NCBI GenBank assembly: GCA_964502735.1 | Contig: CAZCYD010000044.1 | Location: forward strand, 1-26,277 | Origin: JACKAN01 sp964502735 | Lineage (GTDB): Bacteria > Bdellovibrionota > Bdellovibrionia > Bdellovibrionales > UBA1609 | Reading direction: 5' to 3' | DNA: 26,277 bases | Made by a program: the position numbers and the translations under genes | Notes under the pieces: model-generated | Database searches by the model: none | What the model was told of the DNA's origin: nothing | The model's input: the letters and a program-made list of their open reading frames with translations, nothing else | Shown here: positions 1 through 9,375 of the stretch, in pieces | Layout of the letters: every line of letters begins with the position of its first letter | Position numbering within the stretch: position 1 is the first letter of the stretch

Positions 1-51
1 TGAGATGCATTCGTAGAATTTTAGACAATTATTTTCTGGAATTGGTATTAG
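1..51 (+). repeat. Degenerate half-copy of the 10832-10973 inverted repeat
   Basis: These 51 bases align without gaps to 10923-10973, the right arm of the large palindrome, with 38 of 51 identical. The shared core includes attttagac and aattggt. The first 11 mismatches, up to position 47, are all transitions; the two last ones, at 49 and 51, are transversions. Homology fades after about position 48. The rest of this copy, if it exists, lies to the left of the window. It sits downstream of the J-domain operon. Confidence is good that the two sequences are related, and low on what the element does. Confidence 0.7.
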
Positions 52-82
52 TCGTGAATTTAAATACCTAAAGACTGATCGC

Positions 83-112
83 AATTTCCTGAATCTGATT
101 TTTCAGGGAATT
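83..112. terminator. Hairpin downstream of the J-domain operon, possible terminator
   Basis: Positions 83-93 pair with 102-112, giving an 11-bp stem with one G-U pair and an 8-nt loop. It lies 71 bases past the stop codon of the minus-strand J-domain gene. No clear U-tract follows on either strand, so this may be only a structured 3' end rather than an intrinsic terminator. Confidence 0.35.
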
Positions 113-182
113 CTCCTGGAAAATATGGAAAGTCATCAAAATACACATTCCCTTGATTATTTCTTTCAATACAAGAAAAAAC

Positions 183-1499
183 CTACTGTAGCCATCTCTT
201 TGAGTCTATACCTAATATTTGATCGCACTCACTTTCGAGTTGATCAGCCTGCCGTCCCGCATTAAAATCCTCTCTATTGACTCCAATAAAAGCCGCTGAG
301 CCTATTAGCTTTGGCCATAAAAAGTGTTCTGCATTTGCGTTCTGGATTTTTTCTAAAATTCCTGCCTTTGCAACTTCATCAATCACATTCTCAGCGTCAA
401 CGGCGGTGTACATTCTCTCAAAGTCCGCGTAACTTGATGAGGCTCCCCATTCATTACCCAAACGAATAAACCTCATACCTACTGGCGACAAATAGTGGCC
501 TAAGTCTTTTAAGTTTAGCTGATTTGCATTGACCACGTTAGTTCGACCAACATAATCGAGCTGAACAAGTCTTGGAGGGTTAGGGTTTCCAGCGTCCATG
601 ATGGATAAATCTACAGAAGATATATCCTCGTGAGCCGGTCGAGCCAGTGTTCTAACGCCAGAATCGTTAACCATATATAAATCGTTGTACTTCCTTTTCT
701 GGTAAACTTGGAGTCTTGGTAGTTGATTATTATGATTTCTGTATAACGCCAGCATTTCATCTGCTGAATTCGAGCCCGGTCGTATTAAAAATATTCTAAA
801 TCTTGGCAAACCAATCATTTGTGTAGTCTTTGCATCAAAGTGCACCAGGATATGAGAGTAACTTTCATAACCCATAGAATTAGTCGCTTTAAAAAGTTGA
901 AAATTGCTTACAAGCGCTCCCCCTCCCTGATTGCCAAACAACTGAGAAAGTCCGGGAAAGGCGGCTTCATATTTAAATGAACCCGGGCCAGCAAATGGAT
1001 TAAAAAATAAACGACTAAGACTATCTAGAACATCGTGGGTATATCCTACGCTGTACAGACGGTAAATAAGGTCAAACATCGAATCCATATTTTGAAAAAC
1101 TGAACCATTTTTGAAGTACTGAGAATTAAACAATAAACTTAAATAGGCCTCTTGATTCACATTCATCAAGGACCCCTCAAAGGCACTCTCTCTCTCATTA
1201 AACACGGTTTTCTCTTCTAGACTATTTTCCTCTCCACTGGCCATTAACCATTTTTTTATAATATCCACCGCTCGGTTTAAGTTCTTAACTTCTTCGAGGA
1301 ACTCATCGGTTCCCACAACGTCAGGATGTTTTTCTCTGGCGAGCTGACCTCTTTTAAGTTTCGCGTCTTTCAAAGATGAATTAAACTTCAAGTTTAATGT
1401 TTTGTAAGCCACTTCAGCTTCTTCCCTGCTAATTGACTTTGACAAAACAGATAGCGGAAGAAACACGAAAATAAGGACTATGCCTACTAGATTTTTCAT
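183..1499 (-). CDS. Exported protein with N-terminal J-domain (DnaJ-like)
   Basis: A 438-aa protein. Residues 1-20 form a signal peptide: short basic start, then a hydrophobic run ending near VLS-KS. Residues about 25-85 look like a J-domain, with a basic helix II followed by the HPD motif at residues 58-60 and a helix III (about 64-85). J-domains stimulate Hsp70 ATPases. Here the domain follows a signal peptide, which would place it outside the cytoplasm, where no bacterial Hsp70 is known. The remaining roughly 350 residues match no family I recognise. The start ATG overlaps the stop of the upstream 656-aa gene as ATGA, and AGGGA lies about 5-6 bases upstream, so the pair is translationally coupled. 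The J-domain call is good; partner and compartment are inferred. Confidence 0.8.
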   Translation of the reverse strand: MKNLVGIVLIFVFLPLSVLSKSISREEAEVAYKTLNLKFNSSLKDAKLKRGQLAREKHPDVVGTDEFLEEVKNLNRAVDIIKKWLMASGEENSLEEKTVFNERESAFEGSLMNVNQEAYLSLLFNSQYFKNGSVFQNMDSMFDLIYRLYSVGYTHDVLDSLSRLFFNPFAGPGSFKYEAAFPGLSQLFGNQGGGALVSNFQLFKATNSMGYESYSHILVHFDAKTTQMIGLPRFRIFLIRPGSNSADEMLALYRNHNNQLPRLQVYQKRKYNDLYMVNDSGVRTLARPAHEDISSVDLSIMDAGNPNPPRLVQLDYVGRTNVVNANQLNLKDLGHYLSPVGMRFIRLGNEWGASSSYADFERMYTAVDAENVIDEVAKAGILEKIQNANAEHFLWPKLIGSAAFIGVNREDFNAGRQADQLESECDQILGIDSKRWLQ

Positions 1500-3466
1500 T
1501 TGAATTTCCCTTTTTTGAGTTCGTTTTTATAGGTTTTCCATGCTTGGGTAATAATCGCAGTAACGGCCTGACCCACTTTTATTTGCTCCTGCCCGGCTCT
1601 TTTTTTAATCAATAAATCTGGGTGATATTGACTTAAAAGTTTTTGATAAAACTTTTTAACAGACTTTTCATCACTCAGATTGACACTGCCGTCTCTGACA
1701 TCCACGCCTAATGCCCACAGAGCATTTGATAAATCATTTATTTTTGCATTCAAATCATCAGCGTAAAAACTTATCAAATCCATTGGATCTTGCCATGGCA
1801 ATCTTAGATTTGAATTATTAAAATTATTTTGATCCGTCCAGTTCGTCCGACTTGCCTTTTCACTATTACCACTTTCACCACCCGCACGTCGACTACCCGT
1901 ACTTCTTGTGCGATCTGATTTGTTCTGGTGAGCTTGTCTTTTGTTTTTAGAAGCTTCACCTGATTTTTCATTTTGCCTTGAAAAAAACTTTTCTAAAATT
2001 GTAAATCTTTTAGCTTCTTCTTCTGTTGTGGGCCGATCCATTCCTCGACTAGTAGAAAAATCGCTCTGGTACCATAAACCTACGTTTTCCCAATACTTGC
2101 CCACTTCTGGCATCAAGCCCGTCGAGGTTAAAAAGGCCTCCTGAATCCAATAAACGTACTCTTCAAGATGATTTAAATAAGGAATGATGGGAACCTTCGT
2201 ATGGCTAGAATGAAAATAAACCCGTGCTCCAGTGCTCAATCCCAGAACATCATCTGACAAATCAATTTCCACATCTTGAGTAGAAAGCACTCCATAAAAT
2301 CCGCCATCTGTGTCAATTACCGCCTGCCAGCTATTTCCATCATTTTTTAAGTAGCCCCCCATAAGTATTCCTCTTCCTTTACTCAATAAATACAGGGTTG
2401 GACGAGGGACATGATCACTATCCTTTTGCCTTTCCACATGAACACTAATTTGCAATTCACCATTTTCATTGATGATCCAATTGTAGATATAATTGGGGTC
2501 CAGATTTAGCATCATTTCTGTACTGGGGGACTGATTAGCCATTTTGAAATAAGCCTCTATACCCGTTGAAGCATTAGGAAAAAATTTTAATGACGATGCT
2601 GTAAAGTGAAAGTAAACATTTGTATCAAAAGGCTCAATACGATTCGGCCTTAACCCTTCATTAAATAAAGTTGGCAAGCCCTCACTTTTGAATCCATCCT
2701 TAATATACAGTGCCTCTGGGTCAATAAAACTCTCAAACAATTCTTTTACATCCAGTGCAAATTTTTGAGTATCGTGTGGCCTTTCAATTGATCTCAACTC
2801 CTCTGTTGTTAAAAGCCCCACTAGAGTTTTATTATTCCTGAGGTCCACCCATTCGGCTAAAACTTTCAACTCACCACGAGTTTCTTGAATGTCTAAAATT
2901 CTAGCGGCAACGAGTTCAGAGGAATTATAAGGTCTAAACTGGAAGTATCTCTCGTCTCCTAATCTTTGCAAAGTCAATCTTTGCAAATCTGTACTTCCAG
3001 ATTGATTTTCAGAATAATTTAAATGTGTGGACGGCAGCTGAGTCCGCATTGAACCCAAGTTTGATCCAGAAACCCTAAGGCTATTAGAATTATTGCCCAA
3101 CAAATAAGGATCTTGATTCGAAATATAGCCTCGAATACTGTCCTCAAAGGCTTGATCCCGTGAAGAATAGGACTCGGCACCTCCAATCTGTAAAATCTGA
3201 CTGTCCGAGTCCGGGTGACTTTGCAAGGAAAAGCCTGGGAGTTGGAGCAGATAGCTTGGGTTCCAAGGGCTAAATCTAATTTCTGTTGTTGATAGCTCAA
3301 TAAATCTCTGTACCTGTTTCGAAATTATCGCGGACTTTTCTCCGGAAGTTTCTTCAAGAACCTCATTGCAAAGTGGAGCCTTTAAGGAGGTCGATTTTGC
3401 CACTTTCGCAGCTCTAACCTCAAAGCCTAAAGTTAAAATTATATTTAAAATAAAGAATTTTATCAT
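1496..3466 (-). CDS. Exported protein with C-terminal J-domain (DnaJ-like)
   Basis: A 656-aa protein. Residues 1-19 form a signal peptide ending VRA-AK. A long central region of unknown fold is rich in aromatic and beta-type segments. Residues about 495-555 are a polar low-complexity linker rich in Ser, Arg, Asn and Lys. The last roughly 75 residues form a J-domain-like unit with YHPD (HPD at 615-617) and a helix III. It is the first gene of a two-gene operon; the second gene also encodes an exported J-domain protein, with the domain at its N-terminus. No good ribosome binding site is visible before the ATG at 3466, although the ORF and signal peptide fit that start. Outside the J-domain the two proteins do not look homologous. 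Confidence 0.78.
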   Translation of the reverse strand: MIKFFILNIILTLGFEVRAAKVAKSTSLKAPLCNEVLEETSGEKSAIISKQVQRFIELSTTEIRFSPWNPSYLLQLPGFSLQSHPDSDSQILQIGGAESYSSRDQAFEDSIRGYISNQDPYLLGNNSNSLRVSGSNLGSMRTQLPSTHLNYSENQSGSTDLQRLTLQRLGDERYFQFRPYNSSELVAARILDIQETRGELKVLAEWVDLRNNKTLVGLLTTEELRSIERPHDTQKFALDVKELFESFIDPEALYIKDGFKSEGLPTLFNEGLRPNRIEPFDTNVYFHFTASSLKFFPNASTGIEAYFKMANQSPSTEMMLNLDPNYIYNWIINENGELQISVHVERQKDSDHVPRPTLYLLSKGRGILMGGYLKNDGNSWQAVIDTDGGFYGVLSTQDVEIDLSDDVLGLSTGARVYFHSSHTKVPIIPYLNHLEEYVYWIQEAFLTSTGLMPEVGKYWENVGLWYQSDFSTSRGMDRPTTEEEAKRFTILEKFFSRQNEKSGEASKNKRQAHQNKSDRTRSTGSRRAGGESGNSEKASRTNWTDQNNFNNSNLRLPWQDPMDLISFYADDLNAKINDLSNALWALGVDVRDGSVNLSDEKSVKKFYQKLLSQYHPDLLIKKRAGQEQIKVGQAVTAIITQAWKTYKNELKKGKFK

Positions 3467-3543
3467 TGATACTTTATCAAAGCCTTAAGCCTCACCTAAA
3501 AGCCAATAAAAGCTAAGTTCTCCGTGACACTCTCCTAGCAACT

Positions 3544-3560
3544 TTAGGTCCAAAACCTAA
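3544..3560. promoter_or_regulatory. Dyad TTAGGT-N5-ACCTAA in the J-operon leader
   Basis: Perfect 6-bp arms with a 5-nt spacer lie just downstream of the promoter-like site at 3570-3598. On the minus strand it would start a few bases after the expected transcription start, so it could be an operator or a short RNA hairpin. It is also half of a longer inverted repeat with 3736-3747. Confidence 0.35.
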
Positions 3561-3747
3561 GTGCTCAAAATTATTTAAAAATCTAGAAATTACAACAAGT
3601 GAATGTGTAAACTTTCTGCACACTTTTGGTGCTCTTTTCTAAAAAAAAGCCTCTTGTTTTTCCCTCTCCTATATAAAGAACTTGGAGACATCGTGCACAG
3701 ATTTGTTGCAAGATGTTGAAATAATTAAGATGTGGGGTTTTGGACCT
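3546..3747. repeat. 12-bp inverted repeat pair flanking the metH/J-operon gap
   Basis: AGGTCCAAAACC at 3546-3557 is the exact reverse complement of 3736-3747. The second copy lies immediately past the metH stop codon. The pair brackets almost the whole gap between metH and the J-domain operon. In a read-through transcript the two arms could pair and would compete with the short hairpin at 3544-3560. Confidence 0.45.
3570..3598 (-). promoter_or_regulatory. Sigma-70-like promoter for the J-domain operon
   Basis: On the minus strand TTGTTG (3593-3598) is followed by a 17-base spacer and AATAAT (3570-3575). The -10 matches the consensus at five of six positions and the -35 at three of six. It lies about 100 bases upstream of the 3466 start, in the only sizeable gap before the operon. 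The region is AT-rich, so this is a tentative call. Confidence 0.35.
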
Positions 3748-3748
3748 T

Positions 3749-6700
3749 TTAAATCCACTTTAAAACTTCTGATGGGCTCATAGATTTATTTTTTGCGTAG
3801 ACCTCTAGCTGATCGTCCCCAATCCTCCCCACTGAAAAATATTTAGCATGAGGAGAAGAAAAATAAAAACCGCAAACTGAACTGGGCGGATTCATCATCT
3901 TAGACTCCGTCAATTCAACACCCAATTGCCTTTGTACGTCCAACAGTTTCCAAATTTTGTCCTTTTCGCTATGATCCGGACAGGCCGGATAGCCTGGCGC
4001 AGGGCGAATTCCCTGATAGGATTCATTTATCATATCTTCTAGGCTTAGATTTTCTGTTTCTCCATAACCCCAAAAGTCCCGAGCTTTTTTGTGAAGCCAT
4101 TCTGTTGTTGCTTCGGCTAATCTATCGGCCAAAGTTTTAATCATAATAGATCTATAATCATCACCTTGGTTTTTAAATTCTAAAGCCAACTTTTCTATTT
4201 CAGAGCCAGCTGTCGCCACAAATAGTCCCAATGAGTCTTTATTTTTGTGGTCTACAGGAGCTATAAAATCCGCTAAGGAGTAGTAAGAACTTTCTTCAGA
4301 TTTTTGCTCTTGCTGACGCAAAAACAAAAAGGTCTCTTCAACCTCTGAGCCCGATCGACCGTACAAAAAAACTTTTTCATTCTCACTGGCTGCGGGCCAG
4401 AACCTAAATAAAGCTTTAGTTTTTAAACTTAAACTTATTAATTTCTTTAACTCATTCTCTGCATCAGCAAAAAGTTCTCGCGCTTGCTCTCCGTACTTTT
4501 CGTTTTCAAAGATTTTTGGATACTTGCCTTTTAATTCCCATGACCAAAAAAATGGGGACCAATCTATATAAGGCAACACGTCCTCAATAGAGCACTCAAA
4601 TATATGTGAATCAAAATCCTGTGGGACTGGAATTTCTTCTTTTTTCCAGTCTATTTTATAACTGTTGGCTTGGGCTTCTGCATAATTCACCACGGGTTTT
4701 TGATTAGCTTGATAGTTTTTGAGTAATTTCAATTGGCTACTTTTAAGTGAGTCAATATAAGCCAATTTGTCTTTATCAATGAGTTTATTGCTCACGCCCA
4801 CAACCAATGAAGCGTCTGCAACGTGACAAACCGCTCCCTCATAGTGAGGAGCAATTTTAACGGCTGTGTGCAGTTTACTTGTCGTCGCCCCACCAATTAA
4901 AACAGGAATATTTAAACCTAGACGCTGAAGTTCCTGAATATTTTTAATCATCTCTTCAAGAGACGGAGTTATCAATCCACTCATGCCAATAATGTCAGCC
5001 TTTTCTTTTATTGCCGTCTCTATAATTTTTTCGCAAGAAACCATAACGCCAAGATCAATAACCTCATAGCCATTACAACCTAAAACAACATTGACAATAT
5101 TTTTTCCAATATCGTGCACGTCGCCCTTAACTGTGGCCATAACTACCTTACCCGATGTTTGAACCTGCGATTTTTCCTTTGCCATTAAGGGAGTGAGAAC
5201 GGCTACCGCTTGCTTCATAACTCTTGCGCTCTTGACCACTTGAGGCAAAAACATTTTCCCTTGGCCAAATAACTCTCCAACAATGCCCATCCCCTGCATT
5301 AAAGGCCCTTCAATAATATCCAAGGGCCGGGGATATTGGCTTAAAGCTTCGCGAGTGTCTTCTTCAATAAAAGTGCTAATCCCTTTGACTAAGGCGTACT
5401 TCAATCTTTCTTGTAGGCTGGCCTGTCTCCATTGTTCTATCTCTGTTTTAGCGCCCAAGCTAGACTGTTGAGATATCTGAGTGGAATATTGCACTAAAGT
5501 TTCGGTGGCCTCCGGCTTTCGGTTTAACAGCACATCTTCAATTTTTTCCAACAGGACTTTGTCAATTTCTTCGTAGACCTCCAGCATGCCGGCATTGACA
5601 ATACCCATATCCAAACCCGCTTGAATGGCGTGATACAAAAAAGCACTGTGCATAGCCTCGCGTATCTTGTTGTGGCCACGAAAAGAAAAAGAAATATTAC
5701 TCACTCCTCCACTCACTAGTGCGCCAGGACAACTCGATTTTATCTCCTTAACAGCCTCAATAAATGCAACTGCGTAGTTATTGTGCTCCTCCATCCCTGT
5801 GGCCACTGTTAAAATATTGGGGTCAAAAATAATATCACAAGGGTCAAAGCCAATTTCTTCAGTTAAAATTCTGTAAGCTCTTTGGCAAATTCTAACCTTA
5901 TCTTCTTTTTCAACGGCCTGGCCATTTTCATCAAAAGCCATAACTACCACTGCAGCACCATAGCGCCTCAAAAGTTGGCCTTGTGATTTAAAAACTTCTT
6001 CGCCTTCTTTAAGACTAATAGAGTTTACAATGGGTTTTCCTTGCAAGCACTTTAATCCAGCTTCAATAACTGACCACTTGGAGCTATCAATCATAATTGG
6101 AACTCTAGAGATATCTGGATCAGAAGCAATCAAGTTTAAAAACTTTGTCATATAGGCTTCGCTATCTAACATTCCTTCGTCCAAGTTAACATCTAGGATG
6201 TTAGCCCCGTTTTCAACCTGCTGTTTCGCTACGACTAAAGCCTCTTCTAGTTTTCCATCTTTAATCAGATTGGCAAAACGCGGAGAGCCTGTAACGTTTG
6301 TTCTTTCTCCCACCATAATAAAAGTTCTGTTACCTGTTGCTGAAATTAACAGTGGCTCTAAACCACTTAGTTTGGTTACAGGCTTTAGCTCAGGCAAACG
6401 CCTTGGCTGACAGTTTTTTAGGGTCTCAACAATGGACCGAATGTGATCTGGAGTTGTTCCGCAACAGCCCCCTACCAAATTTATAAAACCAGATTCAGCA
6501 AAATCTAGTAAAGCCTGAGCTGTATCTTCTGGCTTTTCATCATACCCAGTTTCACTCAGTGGATTCGGAAGCCCTGCATTTGGATAACAACTCGTATAGA
6601 CTTCAGACAATTCTGAAATCTCTTTCATAAAGGGTCTTAAGCTTTTGGCCCCCATCGCGCAATTAAGGCCAATACTTAAGGGGTGCACATGACGAACTGA

Positions 6701-7435
6701 GTACCAAAAAGCCTCCATAGTTTGCCCAGAAAGAGTTCTGCCAGACTGATCTGAAACTGTGACTGAAATCATCACAGGCAATCGCTCTTCAAGCTCATCA
6801 AATAATTTTTCAATTGCAAACAGAGCCGCCTTGAGATTAAGAGTGTCAAAAGTTGTCTCAGGAAATAAAATATCCACTCCACCATCTACGAGGGCCTTAG
6901 CTTGCTCGTAATAGGCCTCAACCAGTTGATCAAAGTTTATATTGCGAAATCCAGGATCTTCTACTTTTGGCGAAAGCGAGGCCGTGCGATTGGTTGGGCC
7001 TATTGAGCCAGCTAAAAAACACTCTCTGTCAGGATGAGCCTGCACAAACTCAGCAATGGCTTGCCGGCCAATTTTGACGGCTGCCAGGTTCATTTCTCTA
7101 ACCTTGTGCTCCAATTTGTAATCCGCCTGAGAAATCCAAGTTCCATTAAAAGTATTGGTCTCAATAATGTCACAGCCTGCTTCTAAGTATTCAAGGTGAA
7201 TGGCTTTAATAGCCTCAGGCTGAGAAAGATTAAGCACATCACTATTACCTTTTAAATCGTGATCATGATTTTTAAAAATCTCACCCCTAAAGTCCGACTC
7301 ACTAAATTTGTATTTTTGAATCATAGTGCCCATGGCCCCATCAAGAAATACAATTCTATTTTTTAAAATTTCACGCAAACGTTGCCCTTTAGTTGTTTCC
7401 TTTTTTTTAGGGGGGCGGCTGTAACCTAATTGCAT
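3749..7435 (-). CDS. metH: Cobalamin-dependent methionine synthase
   Basis: Transfers the methyl group of 5-methyltetrahydrofolate to homocysteine through methylcobalamin, in the cytoplasm. At 1228 aa it is the full four-module length. The homocysteine domain (about 20-345) keeps the zinc ligands: Cys259 in GLNC and Cys324-Cys325 in GGCCGTT. The pterin-binding domain (about 370-640) has DVNLDEGMLD and MIDSSKW. The B12-binding domain has the GDVHDIGKN motif, with the cobalt-ligating His at 774. The AdoMet-dependent reactivation domain ends with RPAPGYPACPDH near 1142-1153. It is the last gene of the manC-MTHFR-metH operon, 38 bases after the preceding gene, with AAGGA just upstream of the ATG. 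No cobalamin or SAM riboswitch precedes it. Every key residue checked is present. Confidence 0.97.
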   Translation of the reverse strand: MQLGYSRPPKKKETTKGQRLREILKNRIVFLDGAMGTMIQKYKFSESDFRGEIFKNHDHDLKGNSDVLNLSQPEAIKAIHLEYLEAGCDIIETNTFNGTWISQADYKLEHKVREMNLAAVKIGRQAIAEFVQAHPDRECFLAGSIGPTNRTASLSPKVEDPGFRNINFDQLVEAYYEQAKALVDGGVDILFPETTFDTLNLKAALFAIEKLFDELEERLPVMISVTVSDQSGRTLSGQTMEAFWYSVRHVHPLSIGLNCAMGAKSLRPFMKEISELSEVYTSCYPNAGLPNPLSETGYDEKPEDTAQALLDFAESGFINLVGGCCGTTPDHIRSIVETLKNCQPRRLPELKPVTKLSGLEPLLISATGNRTFIMVGERTNVTGSPRFANLIKDGKLEEALVVAKQQVENGANILDVNLDEGMLDSEAYMTKFLNLIASDPDISRVPIMIDSSKWSVIEAGLKCLQGKPIVNSISLKEGEEVFKSQGQLLRRYGAAVVVMAFDENGQAVEKEDKVRICQRAYRILTEEIGFDPCDIIFDPNILTVATGMEEHNNYAVAFIEAVKEIKSSCPGALVSGGVSNISFSFRGHNKIREAMHSAFLYHAIQAGLDMGIVNAGMLEVYEEIDKVLLEKIEDVLLNRKPEATETLVQYSTQISQQSSLGAKTEIEQWRQASLQERLKYALVKGISTFIEEDTREALSQYPRPLDIIEGPLMQGMGIVGELFGQGKMFLPQVVKSARVMKQAVAVLTPLMAKEKSQVQTSGKVVMATVKGDVHDIGKNIVNVVLGCNGYEVIDLGVMVSCEKIIETAIKEKADIIGMSGLITPSLEEMIKNIQELQRLGLNIPVLIGGATTSKLHTAVKIAPHYEGAVCHVADASLVVGVSNKLIDKDKLAYIDSLKSSQLKLLKNYQANQKPVVNYAEAQANSYKIDWKKEEIPVPQDFDSHIFECSIEDVLPYIDWSPFFWSWELKGKYPKIFENEKYGEQARELFADAENELKKLISLSLKTKALFRFWPAASENEKVFLYGRSGSEVEETFLFLRQQEQKSEESSYYSLADFIAPVDHKNKDSLGLFVATAGSEIEKLALEFKNQGDDYRSIMIKTLADRLAEATTEWLHKKARDFWGYGETENLSLEDMINESYQGIRPAPGYPACPDHSEKDKIWKLLDVQRQLGVELTESKMMNPPSSVCGFYFSSPHAKYFSVGRIGDDQLEVYAKNKSMSPSEVLKWI

Positions 7436-7473
7436 TCTTCCTTATCCTTTGAATTTTGATTCTATCTCGATCA

Positions 7474-9369
7474 CTAAATTGAATTCACAACTTTTACCGC
7501 AACATCTACGCGATTAAAGGGAGCGCTAATCTGAAAACCCGCGACCAAACCTTTGGCTTCAGATATTGTCCTCATGGCAATATCCAGTCCTCGTTTGAGA
7601 GCCTCCTCTTTGTCACCCTTTGCTTTTTTCATTTCTTCAATTACCCAATCCGGTACATCAACACCCGGAACTTCATTTTTTAAAAACTCTGCATTTCGCA
7701 AACTCACCAAGGGCCAAATTCCCATAACAATGGGAATTTTAACCTCACCCATTTGGTCAAAAAACTCCTTGTAAGAAGACAAACTGTAAATGGGCTGAGT
7801 AATTGCAAAATCGGCTCCGGCGTCAACCTTATATTTAAATCTACGTATTTCTAAGTCCCGATTGGCCGCCGTGGGATTTAAGGCTACCCCCACCACAAAC
7901 TCAGATGGCTTTCCAAAGGCTGATCCACCTAAATCTAACCCCTGATTCATTCGATTTACAACATGGGTCAACCCTATGGCATCAACATCGTAAACGGCCG
8001 TAGCACCTGGGCAATTTCCTAATTTTGGTGGGTCCCCAGTAACCATAAGAACATTGCGAACCCCATTGACATAAGCTCCCAGCAAGTCAGACTGGAGTCC
8101 AATTAAATTCCGATCGCGAGTTGTAAAGTGAGGTATGGGCTCTAAATCAAAACGACCCTTAATGTGAGAAGCCAGCTGTAAAGAACTCATTCTGGCCACG
8201 GCTCTGGCTCCGTCGGGAATATTTAAAAAACGGACTCCTCCCTTTACTAAAGCCTCACAATGATTAAGAAAATTATCAATATCCACACCATTTGGGGGCA
8301 CCACCTCAACGCTTACAATTTTTTTGCCTTCAGCTAAACACTCACCCAAATGACTGCGTTGACTCAATTCTACAACTTCTTTTGGTTTATCAATGACCGC
8401 TTGAATACTTTTTGGCACCTGCAATTGATAGTTAGAAAAGGAGTCTACAGAAGACTCTCCGTCGGTATGGCCGTTTGGAAGGCCTCTTCCCCTCGCCATC
8501 TTTACGGCATTAGAAATCGCTTGAATATGTGGCTCATGCACTCCGCTGTGACCACCTACAATATTGGCTCCAGCCTCAATAAGTCTTTTTGTATACTTGC
8601 CCATATAATCAGGGTTGCACATGTAAATATATTCATCATTTACATAGCGAGGCAGGCCGGCATTGGGCGATATAAAAAGCCACTTACTAGTCATTTCCCG
8701 CAATTGCAAAGTCGCTGTTAAACTTCCACTTGGTCCGACTTCCCCTGAAATCCCTATAATTGGAATGCCATACTTGTTGGTTAACTCTACAAATTCCTTT
8801 AAGCTATGACCAAAAGAGGTCTTCATATTTTCCTGTATGCTAATCTGAGCAATGACGGGCATCTTATTATCAACTTCTTTGACCGCACATATTCCCATTT
8901 CTAATTCATGTAAATCATGAAACGAAGTCAGTAAAATGGCGTCAACTTTTTCTTCGATCAAGACTTCAACATTCAGTTTAAAAAATGACTTAGCCTCTTC
9001 TCGACTTGTCGGCCCCAAAGGTTCAATGACAACTCCCAATGGACCAATTGTTCCCAACACATATGAGTCCTCACCTGCCACCTCTTGGGCTATCTGGCAA
9101 GACTTGCGCAGAATATCCTCTCTTTTTTCTTGTATTCCATTTTTAAGTAATTTTGGTATCAGTGCATTAAAGGTATTGGTCTTAAGCAAACGAGCCCCTG
9201 CATTTTTATACGCCCGACTCACTTCTCGAACCACGTTGGGCTCCGTTAAGCTCAACTCTTCAAAGCTGCGATTAATATAAAATCCTCTTTCGTACAGCGC
9301 TGTTACCATTCCCCCATCGGCAGCAATGGGAGCTTCATCATTTAAGAATTCTATTATTGGCAATTTCAT
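7474..9369 (-). CDS. Homocysteine-methyltransferase-like/methylenetetrahydrofolate reductase fusion
   Basis: A 631-aa fusion. The C-terminal half (about 350-625) is a methylenetetrahydrofolate reductase, with EVVPPNG at its start and LMVTGDPPKLGN and FAITQPIYS further on. It makes 5-methyl-THF, the substrate of the downstream MetH. The N-terminal half (about 1-300) has the homocysteine S-methyltransferase fold (DGGMVTALYERG, NAGLP, GANIVGG). However, the zinc site is gone: the GLNC cysteine is Gly209 in GISG, and the GGCCG pair is His274-Ser275 in GGHSG. The two sites were read directly from the DNA and the frame is intact, so this is not a frameshift. The N-terminal half is probably not a zinc-dependent methyltransferase. 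It follows manC by 6 bases. Confidence 0.9.
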   Translation of the reverse strand: MKLPIIEFLNDEAPIAADGGMVTALYERGFYINRSFEELSLTEPNVVREVSRAYKNAGARLLKTNTFNALIPKLLKNGIQEKREDILRKSCQIAQEVAGEDSYVLGTIGPLGVVIEPLGPTSREEAKSFFKLNVEVLIEEKVDAILLTSFHDLHELEMGICAVKEVDNKMPVIAQISIQENMKTSFGHSLKEFVELTNKYGIPIIGISGEVGPSGSLTATLQLREMTSKWLFISPNAGLPRYVNDEYIYMCNPDYMGKYTKRLIEAGANIVGGHSGVHEPHIQAISNAVKMARGRGLPNGHTDGESSVDSFSNYQLQVPKSIQAVIDKPKEVVELSQRSHLGECLAEGKKIVSVEVVPPNGVDIDNFLNHCEALVKGGVRFLNIPDGARAVARMSSLQLASHIKGRFDLEPIPHFTTRDRNLIGLQSDLLGAYVNGVRNVLMVTGDPPKLGNCPGATAVYDVDAIGLTHVVNRMNQGLDLGGSAFGKPSEFVVGVALNPTAANRDLEIRRFKYKVDAGADFAITQPIYSLSSYKEFFDQMGEVKIPIVMGIWPLVSLRNAEFLKNEVPGVDVPDWVIEEMKKAKGDKEEALKRGLDIAMRTISEAKGLVAGFQISAPFNRVDVAVKVVNSI

Positions 9370-9375
9370 TAGTCC

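Noticed and set aside
7436..7473. Possible SAM or cobalamin riboswitch before metH
   Set aside because: Only 38 bases separate the genes, with no room for an aptamer, and the operon leader upstream of manC holds palindromes but no recognisable riboswitch core.
8350..8721. 123-aa plus-strand ORF inside the MTHFR fusion
   Set aside because: It lies wholly antisense to a conserved enzyme domain, as expected for a shadow frame.
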